Assembly: GCF_018320785.1 (NCBI RefSeq)
Contig: NC_054873.1
Coordinates: forward strand, 25,572,196-25,636,195
Reading direction: 5' to 3'
Length of the DNA: 64,000 nt
From: Cheilinus undulatus
Taxonomy: Eukaryota; Chordata; Actinopteri; Labriformes; Labridae
The position numbers and the translations under genes were made by a program. The notes below the pieces were generated by a model, which saw nothing but the letters and a program-made list of their open reading frames with translations, searched no databases and was not told the DNA's origin. Positions 37,401 to 49,500 of the stretch are shown here, in pieces (the stretch's first letter is position 1; the number at the start of each line of letters is the position of its first letter).

Positions 37401-39917
37401 CAAGAAGTATTCACCCACTTCGATGTTTTACCCTTTTATTGATTTTATAAATCGATATAATTGAGCTTTTTTGAAAAGTTACAAAAAAACGTATTTGATG
37501 TGAAAGTGAAAACAGATTTCTACAAAGTAATGTAAATTTAACAAAAATATGTAAGGCAAAATAACTGATTTCATAAATATTCACCCCCTTTAAAGTGACT
37601 GAGCTAATTCAACAGAGTTTCAGCAAATTGGTGCTAGTAGTCTTACAATAGTGAAATGGGGATCACCTGAAGCATTCAATGCATCTCAAGTGATTGTAGT
37701 ATAAAGACGTGTCTGGAAGGTCTTATCACTGGTCAATCAGTATTCCTGGCTACCGTTACACTATGAAGACAAAAGAACACTCCAAGCAACTCAGAGAAAA
37801 GGCTATTGAAATTTAAAAGTCAGGGGATGGATACAAAAAATTCTAAGGCACTTGAACATCCCTCAGAGTTCAGTTAAATCCATCATCAAAAAATGGAAGG
37901 AAAATGGCACATGTGTAAATCTGTCTAGATCAGACCGTCCTCACAAGCTGAGTGACCGTGCAAGAAGACTTGCGAATATACCACTGGCACAGCTTAACTT
38001 CTTGTTGCTAATGCTAACATATGTACATGCTCAAAAGGACAATGCTAAAATGCTGATGGTCCACTAGTGTAACGTTTACCATTCTTGACATCAAAATTTA
38101 GCACATGTGCATGCCTCTTTACACAAAGTTAAGCTGGGGTTGATGGAAATATCACCAGGTTTGCAAATATTTTGTCTCTATTAAAAGAATCTTACAAATA
38201 AAATTTTGACCCTTAAAGGCACTGTGATCACAAGTCAGAAAAGCAAAAAACGTTCTTGATGTTTATCTTCTCAGAACATGGAGAAACTGTTGCAGGTTTA
38301 CCCACAAATATGCAATAGTTGTCATAAAACTAAATTCAAAAGCAAAAATTTCAGCCCCGTAGTGTCAGCTGAGGAAAAGTGTGAAGTCACAAGGCTACAT
38401 GTACAGGAGACAATAAACTTAAGAAAACTTTGCACCTATCCTGATGGAACAGTTGAAAAGTTAGTGAAGTAAACTGAATGAAAGCCTGTGCTGCCAGCAA
38501 ATGAGTCAAGCTGCAAGCAAACATGTAGTTTTCATGATGGACAGTTGTCTTAGCTCTGCATAACAGCAGTATAAGCAGAGATGAACAAACTTCCATTTCA
38601 ATCTGTACTTTTCTATCAGTACTTTTCATCACAACCTCTATCAAACATTTTCTCTCCTGTGTTCCTTATAGTGCATGTTGTGTGAGCCTGTCTGAAACAG
38701 AGTGTAGCTTCTCCAACATTCCTCCCAAGTTAGACCGCAGCATGGGGGTCCTCACACTCTGATGTAACTCTTCAAAAGTACTTAGAGCAAGAAAACTTTT
38801 TGTCCCAGTCAGATCCCTGCTGTTTCACTTAAGGAACTGTTACAGGGTTGCTGCATTATGTCTTCACCTTTTTATCAGTCTGTCTTTTCTAAATTACAAC
38901 AGGATCCTTTAATTTTTCTTCTCCTTCCTTTCTCTCTGGAAAACTGCCAGTGGCAGAATTATGTCACATTTATCAGACCTGAGATCCTCTCTCCTTTCTC
39001 TTCAGCCAGATACTTTTGTATCCTTAATTGAGCTCCTTTATGAAGGCACTAGGCAACATGATGTTAATTGTTTTTCATTGTTCCAGAGAGTTAAAAGCTT
39101 GTGATGCTACTCTACTCCCTTTATATAAATACCAAACTGTACCTGTTATCTTTATTTTTTTAATTATGCCAATAAATGGTCCTTTAAAGTAATAAGGTAA
39201 AGAAATCAGAAAAAATTAAGAAATGCTTTCGTAGGAATCTACAATTTCTCTGTTATACAAGATGTCTTGTCTGACCACAAAGACTGCTAAGAATTAATGC
39301 TGATGCTGCAGGTCATACAAAACACACATAGATGCACCAATTTAACAACTACCTCAGTCTACACTCTGTCTTAGAGGTTTAAGTTTTTGAAGTCTACCTT
39401 ACTTAGAGTTTGGCCATGGGGTGCTCTGCCCCTCCTGTGCATGACATGCATCCCTGTCCTAAATCAACCTCATCTCTGTCTCGCCACCTGCTGCTGAGAG
39501 AAATGACCTCATTCTGCTGCTGGACCCTTTTCTCACATTAATAATGTCGCAGGCTGATATAAATCCCAAAATGCTGCCCTTTAACACACACACACACCCA
39601 CACACAGACATATGTTTTATGACAATGTTCATGATTTCTTTCATTGATTGCCAATTTTGACAAGAATATGATTAATCTTCATAAAGCCCAAGGGGACATC
39701 TCTTAATATCTGATTTTGTTTTAAGTTTTTATTCTCAAATCTTTAATTTTTGAAATTATAAAAGTAACAGAAAGCAGATGAGATGGAATTAGCAAATCAT
39801 CACAATGAATTATCTTTAATGTTTTCTTCATGGAAAAAAAAATAGAATAAATTGAATTGCTTCTAATTTTAGGCCATATGTGTTTCAGCAGAGGAGCAAT
39901 AGGCCTTTAAAGGAGAC

Positions 39918-39957
<40 letters not shown>

Positions 39958-40378
39958 GAAAAAAAGTTAAAGTTGCACACTACTTGGTGACCAGATTTAC
40001 TTTAAGCCACTGAAGGGTTTTTAAAAAATAGACTGTTATTTTGAAAATGCTGGTTAATGTAGTTGCTATAAATTTGATGACTTTAGCCATTTCCGTTATT
40101 TTCGTGCTATTGAGCTCGCGCGCTTGGTAGGCTACAAAGACTCATTGAAGAACTCTTAAACTAGCCTCACATATCTGTAACATTTTCACAAAAGAAATGT
40201 TAGAGCAGTTTTCTGTTTGCAGTCATTAAAGCATTGACTGTTGTGTGTAAATGTGAAGTGAGGCGGTATATTACCTGTGTCTGTGAGTGAGGCTGTGCAG
40301 AGTCAAAGCTCGTGACTGGATCTCCAGAGGCAGGAGGCCGAGCAGCAGCCAAAGCCACGCCGGCAGCAGGACTCTCAT
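34444..40378 (-). CDS. adm2: Adrenomedullin 2 (intermedin) precursor
   Basis: ADM2 is a secreted calcitonin/CGRP-family hormone acting on CLR/RAMP receptors to control vascular tone and fluid balance. Coding exons are 40275-40378 and 34444-34852, giving 170 residues. A signal peptide (MRVLLPAWLWLLLGLLPLEI) opens the protein. The propeptide runs to basic clusters TRRRSRGRR. The mature region near residue 129 begins RVGCVLGTCQVQNLSHRLY. Cys132 and Cys137 form the ring disulfide. The C-terminus SPHSYG ends at the stop, so Gly170 donates the amide on Tyr169. Everything needed for a working hormone is present. The 5.4-kb intron contains a Tc1 fragment and a local duplication. The whole mature peptide is in the last exon, as in mammals. 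Confidence 0.96.
35460..35685. repeat. two-copy direct repeat, about 80 bp, period about 147
   Basis: Copy 1 (35460-35542) and copy 2 (35606-35685) share ctcatctttacgtg at the left and gtcaataattgaaatttt at the right, with ctctttctc between. The right-hand core is identical over 18 bases. The unit is in the adm2 intron and resembles nothing I can name. Confidence 0.75.
37401..37972 (+). mobile_element. truncated Tc1-like transposon fragment
   Basis: The left end caagaagtattcacccact follows a TA at 37399-37400. The inner repeat aaatattcaccccctt lies near 37577. It belongs to the same family as the decayed copy at 11250. The transposase starts on the plus strand with [10 protein letters not shown]-like sequence at 37763, and SSVKSIIKKWKENGTC and SDRPHKLSDRARR follow at about 37870-37970. 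This is the DNA-binding segment that is missing in the 11250 copy. The element stops abruptly at about 37972, so catalytic domain and right end are gone. Confidence 0.8.
39919..39955 (+). repeat. (AAT)n microsatellite
   Basis: About 12 aat units in the adm2 intron, uninterrupted. Confidence 0.9.
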
Positions 40379-40665
40379 ACCGGCGCCGAGGAGACGCACT
40401 GTCCGGGGCAGAGGTGAATCTCAGACGACAAAAAAAGCTGTTTGTATATTAGTCTGTATGTGTATTTAAATTCCTTAAAAATGTCGAAACTGTAATTGAG
40501 TTTCAAGTTACGTTGAAGTAAACTTCCTTTTATGGATGAGTGACATTGACCGCATCATCAGCCGTGTCTGCAGCATCCTCTTTGCACACTGGGTCTCTTG
40601 CAAAAAAGACTTGGTCTCTCTGACTCCTACCGGGAATCCAGTGGCTCCCGACCTGGACTCCCTTG

Positions 40666-40671
40666 CTTATA
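40666..40671 (-). promoter_or_regulatory. adm2: candidate TATA box of adm2
   Basis: The minus strand reads gctttataagcaaggg, about 290 bases upstream of the adm2 ATG. The region between would be a 5' UTR with no upstream ATG that I can rule in. The box is slightly off consensus (TATAAG). Confidence 0.4.
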
Positions 40672-43600
40672 AAGCTTGACTGAGGGAGGAGGAAGAGGAG
40701 GAGGGAGGAGGAAGAAGGCTTATTGTCTGTCCCGCTCAACAAGCTAACCTCTAATGAACACCTCAACCTAATTAAAGCACTACGACTCCTCCCCATATAA
40801 TCCCGGTTACAGAGGTAAAGTGTCTTTAAAACAGCCTTTTTGTTATTTTTGGTGGCATGCTGACATTATTAGTGTTCATTTATATGTCATTACTTGATGT
40901 AGCCCCTTTTAACACAGCAGTTTGATTCGTTGGTAGAGTGAACTTGGCCTGCTTGAACTACTGAGCCCACCATTGCCACAGTGAGGTCATAGTAAAGCCA
41001 TTTGGACTCTAGCATGTTTCATTCACCCTTCCACAAAGCCAAAGTATTAAAAAAGGCAGAGAGCAATCCTGTTAAACTTCTGATGCCTGGAATTCCCAGG
41101 ATTTGCAAAAATGCCTTAAGAATTTTAACAAGAAACTTTAAAAAACTGGGACACCTTTCAGCGATTAAAGCTCCTGTGAGGAACTTTAGGCTAGTGACCT
41201 TTGTGGCGCCCCCATAAGATCAAAGCATACTGGATACTGCTTTCCTTTCACACTCAAAAATAAATCATATAAAGAATTTTTGCCTTAGAAAAATGATTTA
41301 AATGCACTATTTTGACAGAATGCTGTTATTGCCTTGTCTAAGTATTGAAAACTACAATGTAGGTATAGCCTATTTTACTTCTCTGAAGGTCTCATTTACT
41401 TTTGCAGATCAGATAATGTCATAGTGATAATGTCTGATTCATTTTTCCAGCAAAAACAAAAATCTCCCAGGAGCCTTAACATTAATTATTTCAATTAATA
41501 AGACAAATCAAGTAGCTAAAAAAAAACTTCTGTGTAAAAACACTGTAAGAGCTGCATTTATTATATTGCATTATGCACTTCAGCATATAAATCATGAATT
41601 CATATTTAAATGCACATTATGTTTATATAATATGTATTTACAATCTAGAAGCATTATTACTGTGAAAAAATATTGTTACACCTGCAAATGTAGTAACTGC
41701 CCGCAAATGTAATAAACCCCAAATGTGATCCAATCAGCAGTTTTTAAAGTGATAACCCCACATACGTATTACATTTTTCACAAATGTAATACCAGGGATA
41801 CCAGTAATGCAGGGATTTATTATGTTTATGGGAAGGTAAACAGTTTTAAATTTTTTTCCTCAAATGTAATACACATATTAAAACTATGTGTTTGTTTTCA
41901 TTGTTTGTTGTTCAAGTCAGCTTAAGATCAAATCAGATCAAAAAAATGAAGTCTTGAGGTCACTAGGTTTTTTTCAGAGTCTGTTTTAACACTTGTTAAA
42001 CTCTAAAATTCATGGCTCTATGAATGTTTTAAAACTCTGGAAACACTTCCTGTTTCATGGTGAAAAAACAAAAATCTCCATTGGTACCTTTCTTGATGTG
42101 ACCTGAGCTGAAGCTGACTTGAAACCATTAAAATTTAACCAAGTTAGTTAACAGTTAATCAGCCTTTTAGGTCTTGATCAAGCCCCTGTTTTTTTTCTGT
42201 TTTTGTTTCTGTTTTTTTTTTCTTTTTTTGATAAGCACTAGTTCTGATGCACAACACACACTCATGACATTTGTAAAATACACTGTAAAATCTGACATTT
42301 ATTTTAACAACCCAGCACAAGACCCAATCTCAATAAAAAAATAAATGAATAAGTGATCACTTCAAGACACTTCGGTAACTCATGTGGATCTGCACTAAAG
42401 ATGCCCTTGTACATTTCAACAGTTACTGCACTGAATTGATTTTTGTCAGGCAGATTAAATAGTGTTTTGTAAGGTTCACATGAGTGCAGCAGGAGAATAT
42501 GAGCAAAAGGTTACTGGATCAATCTGTGGAGTTTGAAGTAGTTTTTTTGTATTGCCTAAAATGCAAAGGGGCATGTCTAATTTCTTTCCTCTTTGTGAAA
42601 AACTGAAGTAGAGTTTAACCTTTACAGGCTTTTAAATTTTCTGATTGAAGGTAAAAGTCTTTGCTTGAAAAGCTCTTAGAAATAAACTGCAAGAGGGAAA
42701 CTTGTCATTGTTCAGAACCAAAGTATTCACCTGACCACTGGATCCTGTCGAGTACTCTCTAATATTGAAAACAATCTCATATCAGATGCTAAGTGTGAGT
42801 GTGCAGAGAATTTAATACGGCAGTAGAGGAAAAGGGAAATATACAGAGGTATAATCTGGTTCTGTGTGATCCTGTCTTCTGTGTCCTTGTGTAACACCAA
42901 TCGTTTTTTTGTGAAGGAGGACAGACGGGGAGCTCGGAGTCCGAACCTGATTAAAAGAATGCTCTGTATGTGGAGGTGGCTTCAGGCCTTAATTAAAGTG
43001 CCGAGTGTGTGTCTGTGACTCAGCAGTTTGCAGTATTATTTTCTAAGCTCAGTTTCCAACGCTGTGAACCTCGGCTCAGTCCAGCATGTGCATTAACACG
43101 TCTCCTATCTGTCCTCTGAACAAACCTTTGTGACAGGGAAACGCTGTTCTGGTCTTAAACCCTGTCCCCTCTCGTCTGCAGGTAAGGATGCTTTGGCAGT
43201 CAATGGGAAGGCCGAGTTTCATTCTAAGTTTCAGCTTGACGACACCTCAAGCTGAAACAACAGAAAATCAGATGCCTGGTAACAGTCTGTAAAGAGATTT
43301 CTAGCAATGTTTTTTCTCCCATAAATTTAGGAATGAAAATCACAGCTTGTGAGGATCAGAATATGTTCAGACCAAAAGATATTGGTATTAATTGCAGAAT
43401 TTTCGCACTGACATTAAGCTAATCCTAAGTTATATATTACTCATTTTATCAGGTATTTCCAACTGTTTTTAAAACCAGAGAAATCTTAAGTTTTATAGAT
43501 GTGACAGCCGTCATGATAGAGCTGCTGTGACGGACAGGACATGTTTATCTTTCCCGCAGAAACGCTTGATGTTAGGACTAATGCATAAGGAAGTGTGAAC

Positions 43601-45433
43601 TGCTACTGTAAGCAGCTGTTCTGTTGCTTCTTTTGTGCTGCTAACTAAAGATGATGGTTTTTCTCTGCCATCAGCTGTACATTCTAACATCCAAGCGCCC
43701 CCTTTATGCACTCTGCCTCCATTTCCTGACCCTTAAACGGGACCCCACTAGTCAACATCCAAGCCATGATACTGCTCACCTCTTCCTACCTCAGCTGCTT
43801 AGCTCTTGTTTTAAATCGGGGGATCTGTTCAATCAAAACAGCACCCCTGAGGATATATTTACTAAACAATGCGGAAATGAGGAAGAAAAGCTGTTAAAAG
43901 TGGCCTCCTGGTTCTATTACTACTTACAAAGCATTCTGAGATCTCTCCCAGTGTTAACCAGGAAGACTACTTTTGACAGCTTTTCTCCCTCATTACATGA
44001 AGCGTAGAGTATGTGGTTTACTTCCTTAAATTTTGAAAAAAGACTGAGGCCACAGACGCTGGCGGAGATGGGTGAAGGTGGACTAATCTTTTGTTGTGTT
44101 TTTTTTAAATATGAGGCCCCTTGAATTCACATACTGTAGAATAATATAAAAAACTCAAGAGACTTCCTCACTCTAAGGTTCAGTAAGTTCAACAGACAGG
44201 TTATAGGAGGTGGCAGTTTCTTTTTTGTATTTTTTAGTTTCTAAACAGTTAATTTTGAATAACTATCTGGTCTAATCTTACAGGTATCCACAGTTTATTA
44301 CAATGAAATGCTAAAATTTTCATGGATTTTTTTTTCTTCTGTTTTTGTTTGAACAGGATAATACTTGCAATTCTTCCAGTGCAAAATCTCAGTTTTAAAA
44401 ATCTTCATGCACGTTTTCCACACCAATTTTAGAAGACTTGTTTTCCCATTTTACCATGTGAAAACATGGGAGTACGCTCTCGCTATTTGACCACATACAG
44501 GGTTTCAGGATGAGGTTATAGGAGACAGAAACATGCTCCCTAATACAATATATTTTAGGATTTATTTTTGGGACTTTATGCCATTCCTCACATGGGGACA
44601 GGACTCACAGGAACCTGGCCTGCCTGCATTGACAGCAGCCTCTGTACATTTGAGCATTACAGCTATCCTAATGCAACACCTAAACAAAAACTTGTCCAAA
44701 GACATAATCACCATATTTCCTTTGGTTCTCTTTGCAACTTCCCTCACTCCCTACAACAAATTTTCCTCTTATATATGTACTATAAGCTGCTCTGCTGACA
44801 GATACTCAAAAGGGTCACCTCAGAGTGACTTCATAGTCTCAGTAATTGTTCACCATAAGGCCCCTGGATATTCTTTTCTAACAATAAAGCAGACAAAGGC
44901 GGCGATTATCTTTCGTCATGGGTCTGTCTCTGTGAATGAAAATGATTCCTGCAGCTGCAGGGACTTTTTTCTGGATTTCAGTTGAAAAACAACCTTTAGA
45001 AATGCTCTCACAGACTGCAATGTTTGCCATTACTTCAATTTCAGGGATGTTTTTTATTTTGTCTTGAAGGTCCAACATACTCTTCAGACAAAAAGTTTTA
45101 ATAATTTTCATATAAATGGATTTGGAACTATTAACTTCATTTTACCTCTGCTTTATAAGTTTGGTGTTCTTTGGGATTTGTAGATGGAGTACACCAACAT
45201 GAAGTACCTAAAGGAATTGTTTGCATGTAATCTCAAGAAGCACAGACAGCTGAGACTGGATTATTTAATATTTAATTTATGTATAATCTCAGTTATTCTT
45301 AGGCATTTTCCATATTCATGTGGAGCATCTTTTTATGCAGCCTTATTCACATTTATTCTGCATGCAGCTCCAGCTGCTAACTGCACTGATTAGCGGTGCA
45401 GATATTCATGTCTGTAAAAATGTACAGTGCAGT
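40672..45433. other. intergenic, adm2 to mob2-like gene
   Basis: About 4.8 kb, largely AT-rich. It contains the TTAA MITE at 41165. A 150-codon open frame at 44533-44985 (+) has no recognisable domain and is not supported as a gene. No RNA gene is seen. Confidence 0.5.
41165..41479. mobile_element. TTAA-flanked MITE (piggyBac-like)
   Basis: The ends read ttaaagctcctgtgaggaac at the left and, reversed, ttaaggctcctgggagattt at the right. They are inverted repeats beginning at TTAA on both sides (41165-41168 and 41476-41479). The 315-bp element has no coding sequence. TTAA target sites are typical of piggyBac-mobilised MITEs; the superfamily is inferred from that alone. Confidence 0.65.
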
Positions 45434-45439
45434 TTTATT
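45434..45439 (-). promoter_or_regulatory. candidate poly(A) signal of the mob2-like gene
   Basis: AATAAA reads on the minus strand 1.08 kb past the stop codon. A run of 22 T at 45459-45480 on the plus strand (A on the transcript) lies just upstream. Confidence 0.4.
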
Positions 45440-46522
45440 TGTTTTTGAATTGTTCCACTTTTTTTTTTTTTTTTTTTTTTACTTTTCTGGCTTTACTCCA
45501 TGACACTGAATTTAACACTGACAGTGACAAAGGTTTACAGTAAGTGCTGACTCTCCTGCTCAGAGGTATTTGAGGATGTCCGTACAGCAGATATATAGTA
45601 GCCTGCTGGTACATAGAGCTGTTATTTTTTACAACACCTTCACATGGAAGCTGAAACTCAGCAATTTGTGCTCGTTGTGGCTTTTTCACTTTAGATCCAA
45701 TGTGCTGCAGCCAACCAATCAAACATTTACACACTGCAGTGAACCGTAGCTGACGCAGAAGGTTAAGATGGAAGCATGCAGGACTGCAGAGTGTCAGCAG
45801 GTGGTGCTGTTTTTCTGAAACCAAACTGGAGATGTGCTGATGTCTCAGTACAAAAAGTGAGTAAAACATTGAAAACTAAAGAGAGTGAATTTGCTCGACA
45901 ACACTCTATCTTCAGTTTTTCTTACTGTATCACTTTTGAATCATAAAGACAGCATTGGATGTTATTTTATCTACTTTCATAAATGTTTATTACAGATTAA
46001 AGAAGCATACATGCAGATGTAGAGATAAGCTGCTTCATTCAAATAATGTTGTCATGATTATTTAAACACGTTTGCATCATTACACCCTGTTCTGGTTTTT
46101 GCAAATGTTAAAAATGTAACAGTGGCTCTTTTTCTATTACTCTTTCTGTCATTAGATGCCTCACTGGATACCCTATAAATGATCCTGAACATTTTGACCT
46201 TTTTGAAATATGATAATGCCAGGTATGATGGGATACACAAACATGCAATACAATAATTTTACACAGTATCATAAAAACTGATACAAAAGAACCAGACAGC
46301 ACTGATATGATTGACAGATCACTGTAGTGAAACAAATTCCTTCATTCTTTAGAACTGTTCATAAACTTTACGTCCTTTTCTATCTTACAACTTTGGACCT
46401 TAAAAGTATGAATCCATGCTCTGAAGTAAGTTTCAGTCTGGCCCAGAGTGTTGATAGATATGTCACTGCTAAATAAGTCTGAGAAAATGTGAGTGTGCAA
46501 CATTTATGTCTGCTCTGTAGGT

Positions 46523-49500
46523 TCAGCCTTGCTGTCCAAGAGCTGCGATGAGGTCCTGCATCGGCTCAGTGTCCTCTGGGTCCAACAGGCTGTGCTGCTG
46601 GCAGAAGAGTGTGAGGTGTGTAAAGAGTGTGTTGAGGTGTGGGTGCAGGCCCAGCGCGAGTGTCTCTTTGTAGTGCGACCAGTAAATGTGAGCAAGAGTC
46701 CTGAAAAACAGCAAAAACACCTTCTGGACCAGAAAAACAAAGCCAGTGGGAAACACTGAACCTGGAAAAAAGAGAAGCGATAAAGGCTTAAACTGATGCT
46801 GGGGTTTGTTTAAAAAAAAAAAAAAAAAGGGCAGTCTGAATGAATCCCTTTCCTACCTGCTTTTGTGGGAAACACCTCTTCATCAGTCAGCAGCTCCTGA
46901 ATGTACGACATGGCGTAGTCAAAGTAGAGTGGGGCAGAGCACTTCAGCTTCCTGCCATGATCATCAGTCCAAACATAAATCCTGAAATACAAAAAAACAC
47001 AACTGCGTGGTTAGGAAATCTGGTGCTGCAAACATTATCTGCCACGAGTTCAGCCATAAGAAAAACCCAGTTGCAGTAGCTGAGTTTCAAACTGTGGAGA
47101 GCAGTCACTGTGCATCATTCCAACACAAAATGCAGAATTTAAAAACTTTTTGCTCAAATGTAGAGATTTAGACCCTAACTGATAAATGAGTCTACTAAAT
47201 AGCCATCTACTTATGTTTTCAGCTGACAAAAGTGGTCTAAATGTCTCTATAATACACAACATGATGATGTTCAGACTCGTAAAGCAAATAGCAAATTATG
47301 TTTTAAAATAATAAAATGTAATTCTAGGACAGAGTTAAACTTGATCTTTTCTTGAACGTTAATGATGATGACTCATTATGTTATGTTTGAACAAACTGTA
47401 CTTGTGATATTTTGAAAGAAGTTAACAAAAAAACAGCTTGTTTCCTGGCTTTGAGATCTTGATTATACTTGGATAATTCTTATGTATCCATGTCTTACGC
47501 ATTCTTTTCATCAGACAAAAAGGGGTCATGTCTGTGTAATATAGCGATAAGATCTGTCTCAAAGGTTTCTTTCATCCAAGTGACCAAAAAAAGCAAATTT
47601 TTTATACCAATGCAACAATTAAGCATTGCCCTTCTTGGACATTTTTGCCTTGTACACAGATATTTGTGCCATTTTTAAACTTAAGCCCAAATGAAGCTGA
47701 TTCAAGTGACAACCCCTGAGGCAATTTTTCATCCAACTCACCATGAAAGGGCTTTAGGTTTTGTATTATGATTTTTCTTTCTTTACAAATGCACTAGTAT
47801 TGTGTAATTGGATTCTTTAGCCAAAGGTCCCTGTAAATATAGATGTGAACACTGAACAATCTCATTTGAGCAACACAAAGGTGGTCACAATTTTTGTGCA
47901 TAAAATCATGCTAACTGTATTACTTGGCAGCAGGCCTGTCCCTGAAAATCCCAGTGAATGGCCCTCTCCAGTTAGGATTTATTGATGACATAAATGCATG
48001 TGTGTTGGATCACTAGCATTAGTGCTAGCTTCCTGGCTAAAAAGTGAATAGTGTGTCAAGACATTTTTGGGTTCTAATGTTCAAATTGCCTATTCATGCC
48101 ACTTTTTAACCCCTTTGTGTCACTGTTCCACCCAGATTTACCACATTTTTCTCTTATGACCCATTTTTGCCACTATTTAACCGCTTTTCACCATGTTACA
48201 CCCAGTTGTGCTACTTTTTTGCCTTTAACACATTTTTTTCAGCTTTTATTGCATTTTTGCCACTTTTAACTCATTTTGCCACTCTGGGTCCATTTTCACC
48301 ACCAGTGTTTGCTACTTTTAACTTATTTTTTCACCAATTTAACCTTTTTTTCTTTTTACAATTATTTCATTCTTTTTCTGTCAAACTTATTTCACTGCCT
48401 TCTATTTTATTCCTGACATTTGAGCTTAGCTATGAAGTCTGATATTACTTTCCAAATGGTTAAGTCAATGTGCTTATCCACATTGTTAACAATAGCAAAA
48501 AAGAAAGGCAATTCTCTTTTAAGTAAAGGTAGACATTTTTAAGACAGCTTTATTGTGCTACTGCATAAATAAGACTCCGTTTTTGTTTCTTTGATAAGAG
48601 TGATTATTATTCAGGATAAATGTATAATATGGCTATCATAAATTGACCTTACAATTGGCTATGATTTTTCTGACTTTCATAGGTCCTCTCATTTAGCTGG
48701 GCCACAGAAAGTTTTTCCCTTTTTTTTTTTTAAGATTTATTTTTGGGCATTTTTTGTGCCTTTATTAGATAGAGGAGGACAGTGGATAGAGTCAGAAACA
48801 GGGTCAAGAGTGGGTGAGACATTCGGTGAAGGGCCTCAGGCCGGATTCGAGCCCGGGCCGCCCGCGTACATGGTGAGCGCCTTTAACCACTAGGCCACCT
48901 GCTCCCCAGTTTTTCCCTTTTATCCCCCCTTGTGGGTGGCCTTGCATGACAGTACACACTCAGAGCACACTGGCATACACTGCATATTTATTATAGCAGT
49001 CTTTAGTAAAAACAGCAATGCTACAGGGAAACAGTGATTTAAAGTGGATTTATAAGCTGGTAACTGCTTTAACTTTTAATCTTTTCTCTCTGACTGATGC
49101 CACTGTGAGAGTGGTGATGCCATTTAAAAACAAAACTGATGTTCTGACCATGGTTGCAGGAGGTCAGCTGTGGCCAGTTATATCTAACAAATCAGATGTT
49201 AATTTAAAAAAAGTCCTTATTGCTAGTAGACCAGTTTGGGTCAAGACAGATTTTCTCTAAAGTAACTGGACAGTCCAGGGGCCTCTGGGTCCCTAGACTG
49301 CAGCCTTGGCTAGCCTGTGTATCAATCCACCCACGGGTATCAGGTGAGGTGAAGGGAGAAAATATATTTTCTGTTTTAGTAGAATAAGCCTTTTAGTGAG
49401 TGCATTGTGATGCTCTGTAACTCACGTGTCGCCTGGTCCACAGGCTGTTGGGCAGGTGCTGGGAGTGCAGAACTCAGACAGCGCGCTTGAGAACAGGTTT

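Noticed and set aside
44533-44985. 150-codon open frame in the adm2 to mob2-like gap
   Set aside because: No domain, no coding-like composition, no promoter context and a stop-free frame of this length is plausible by chance over several kilobases.
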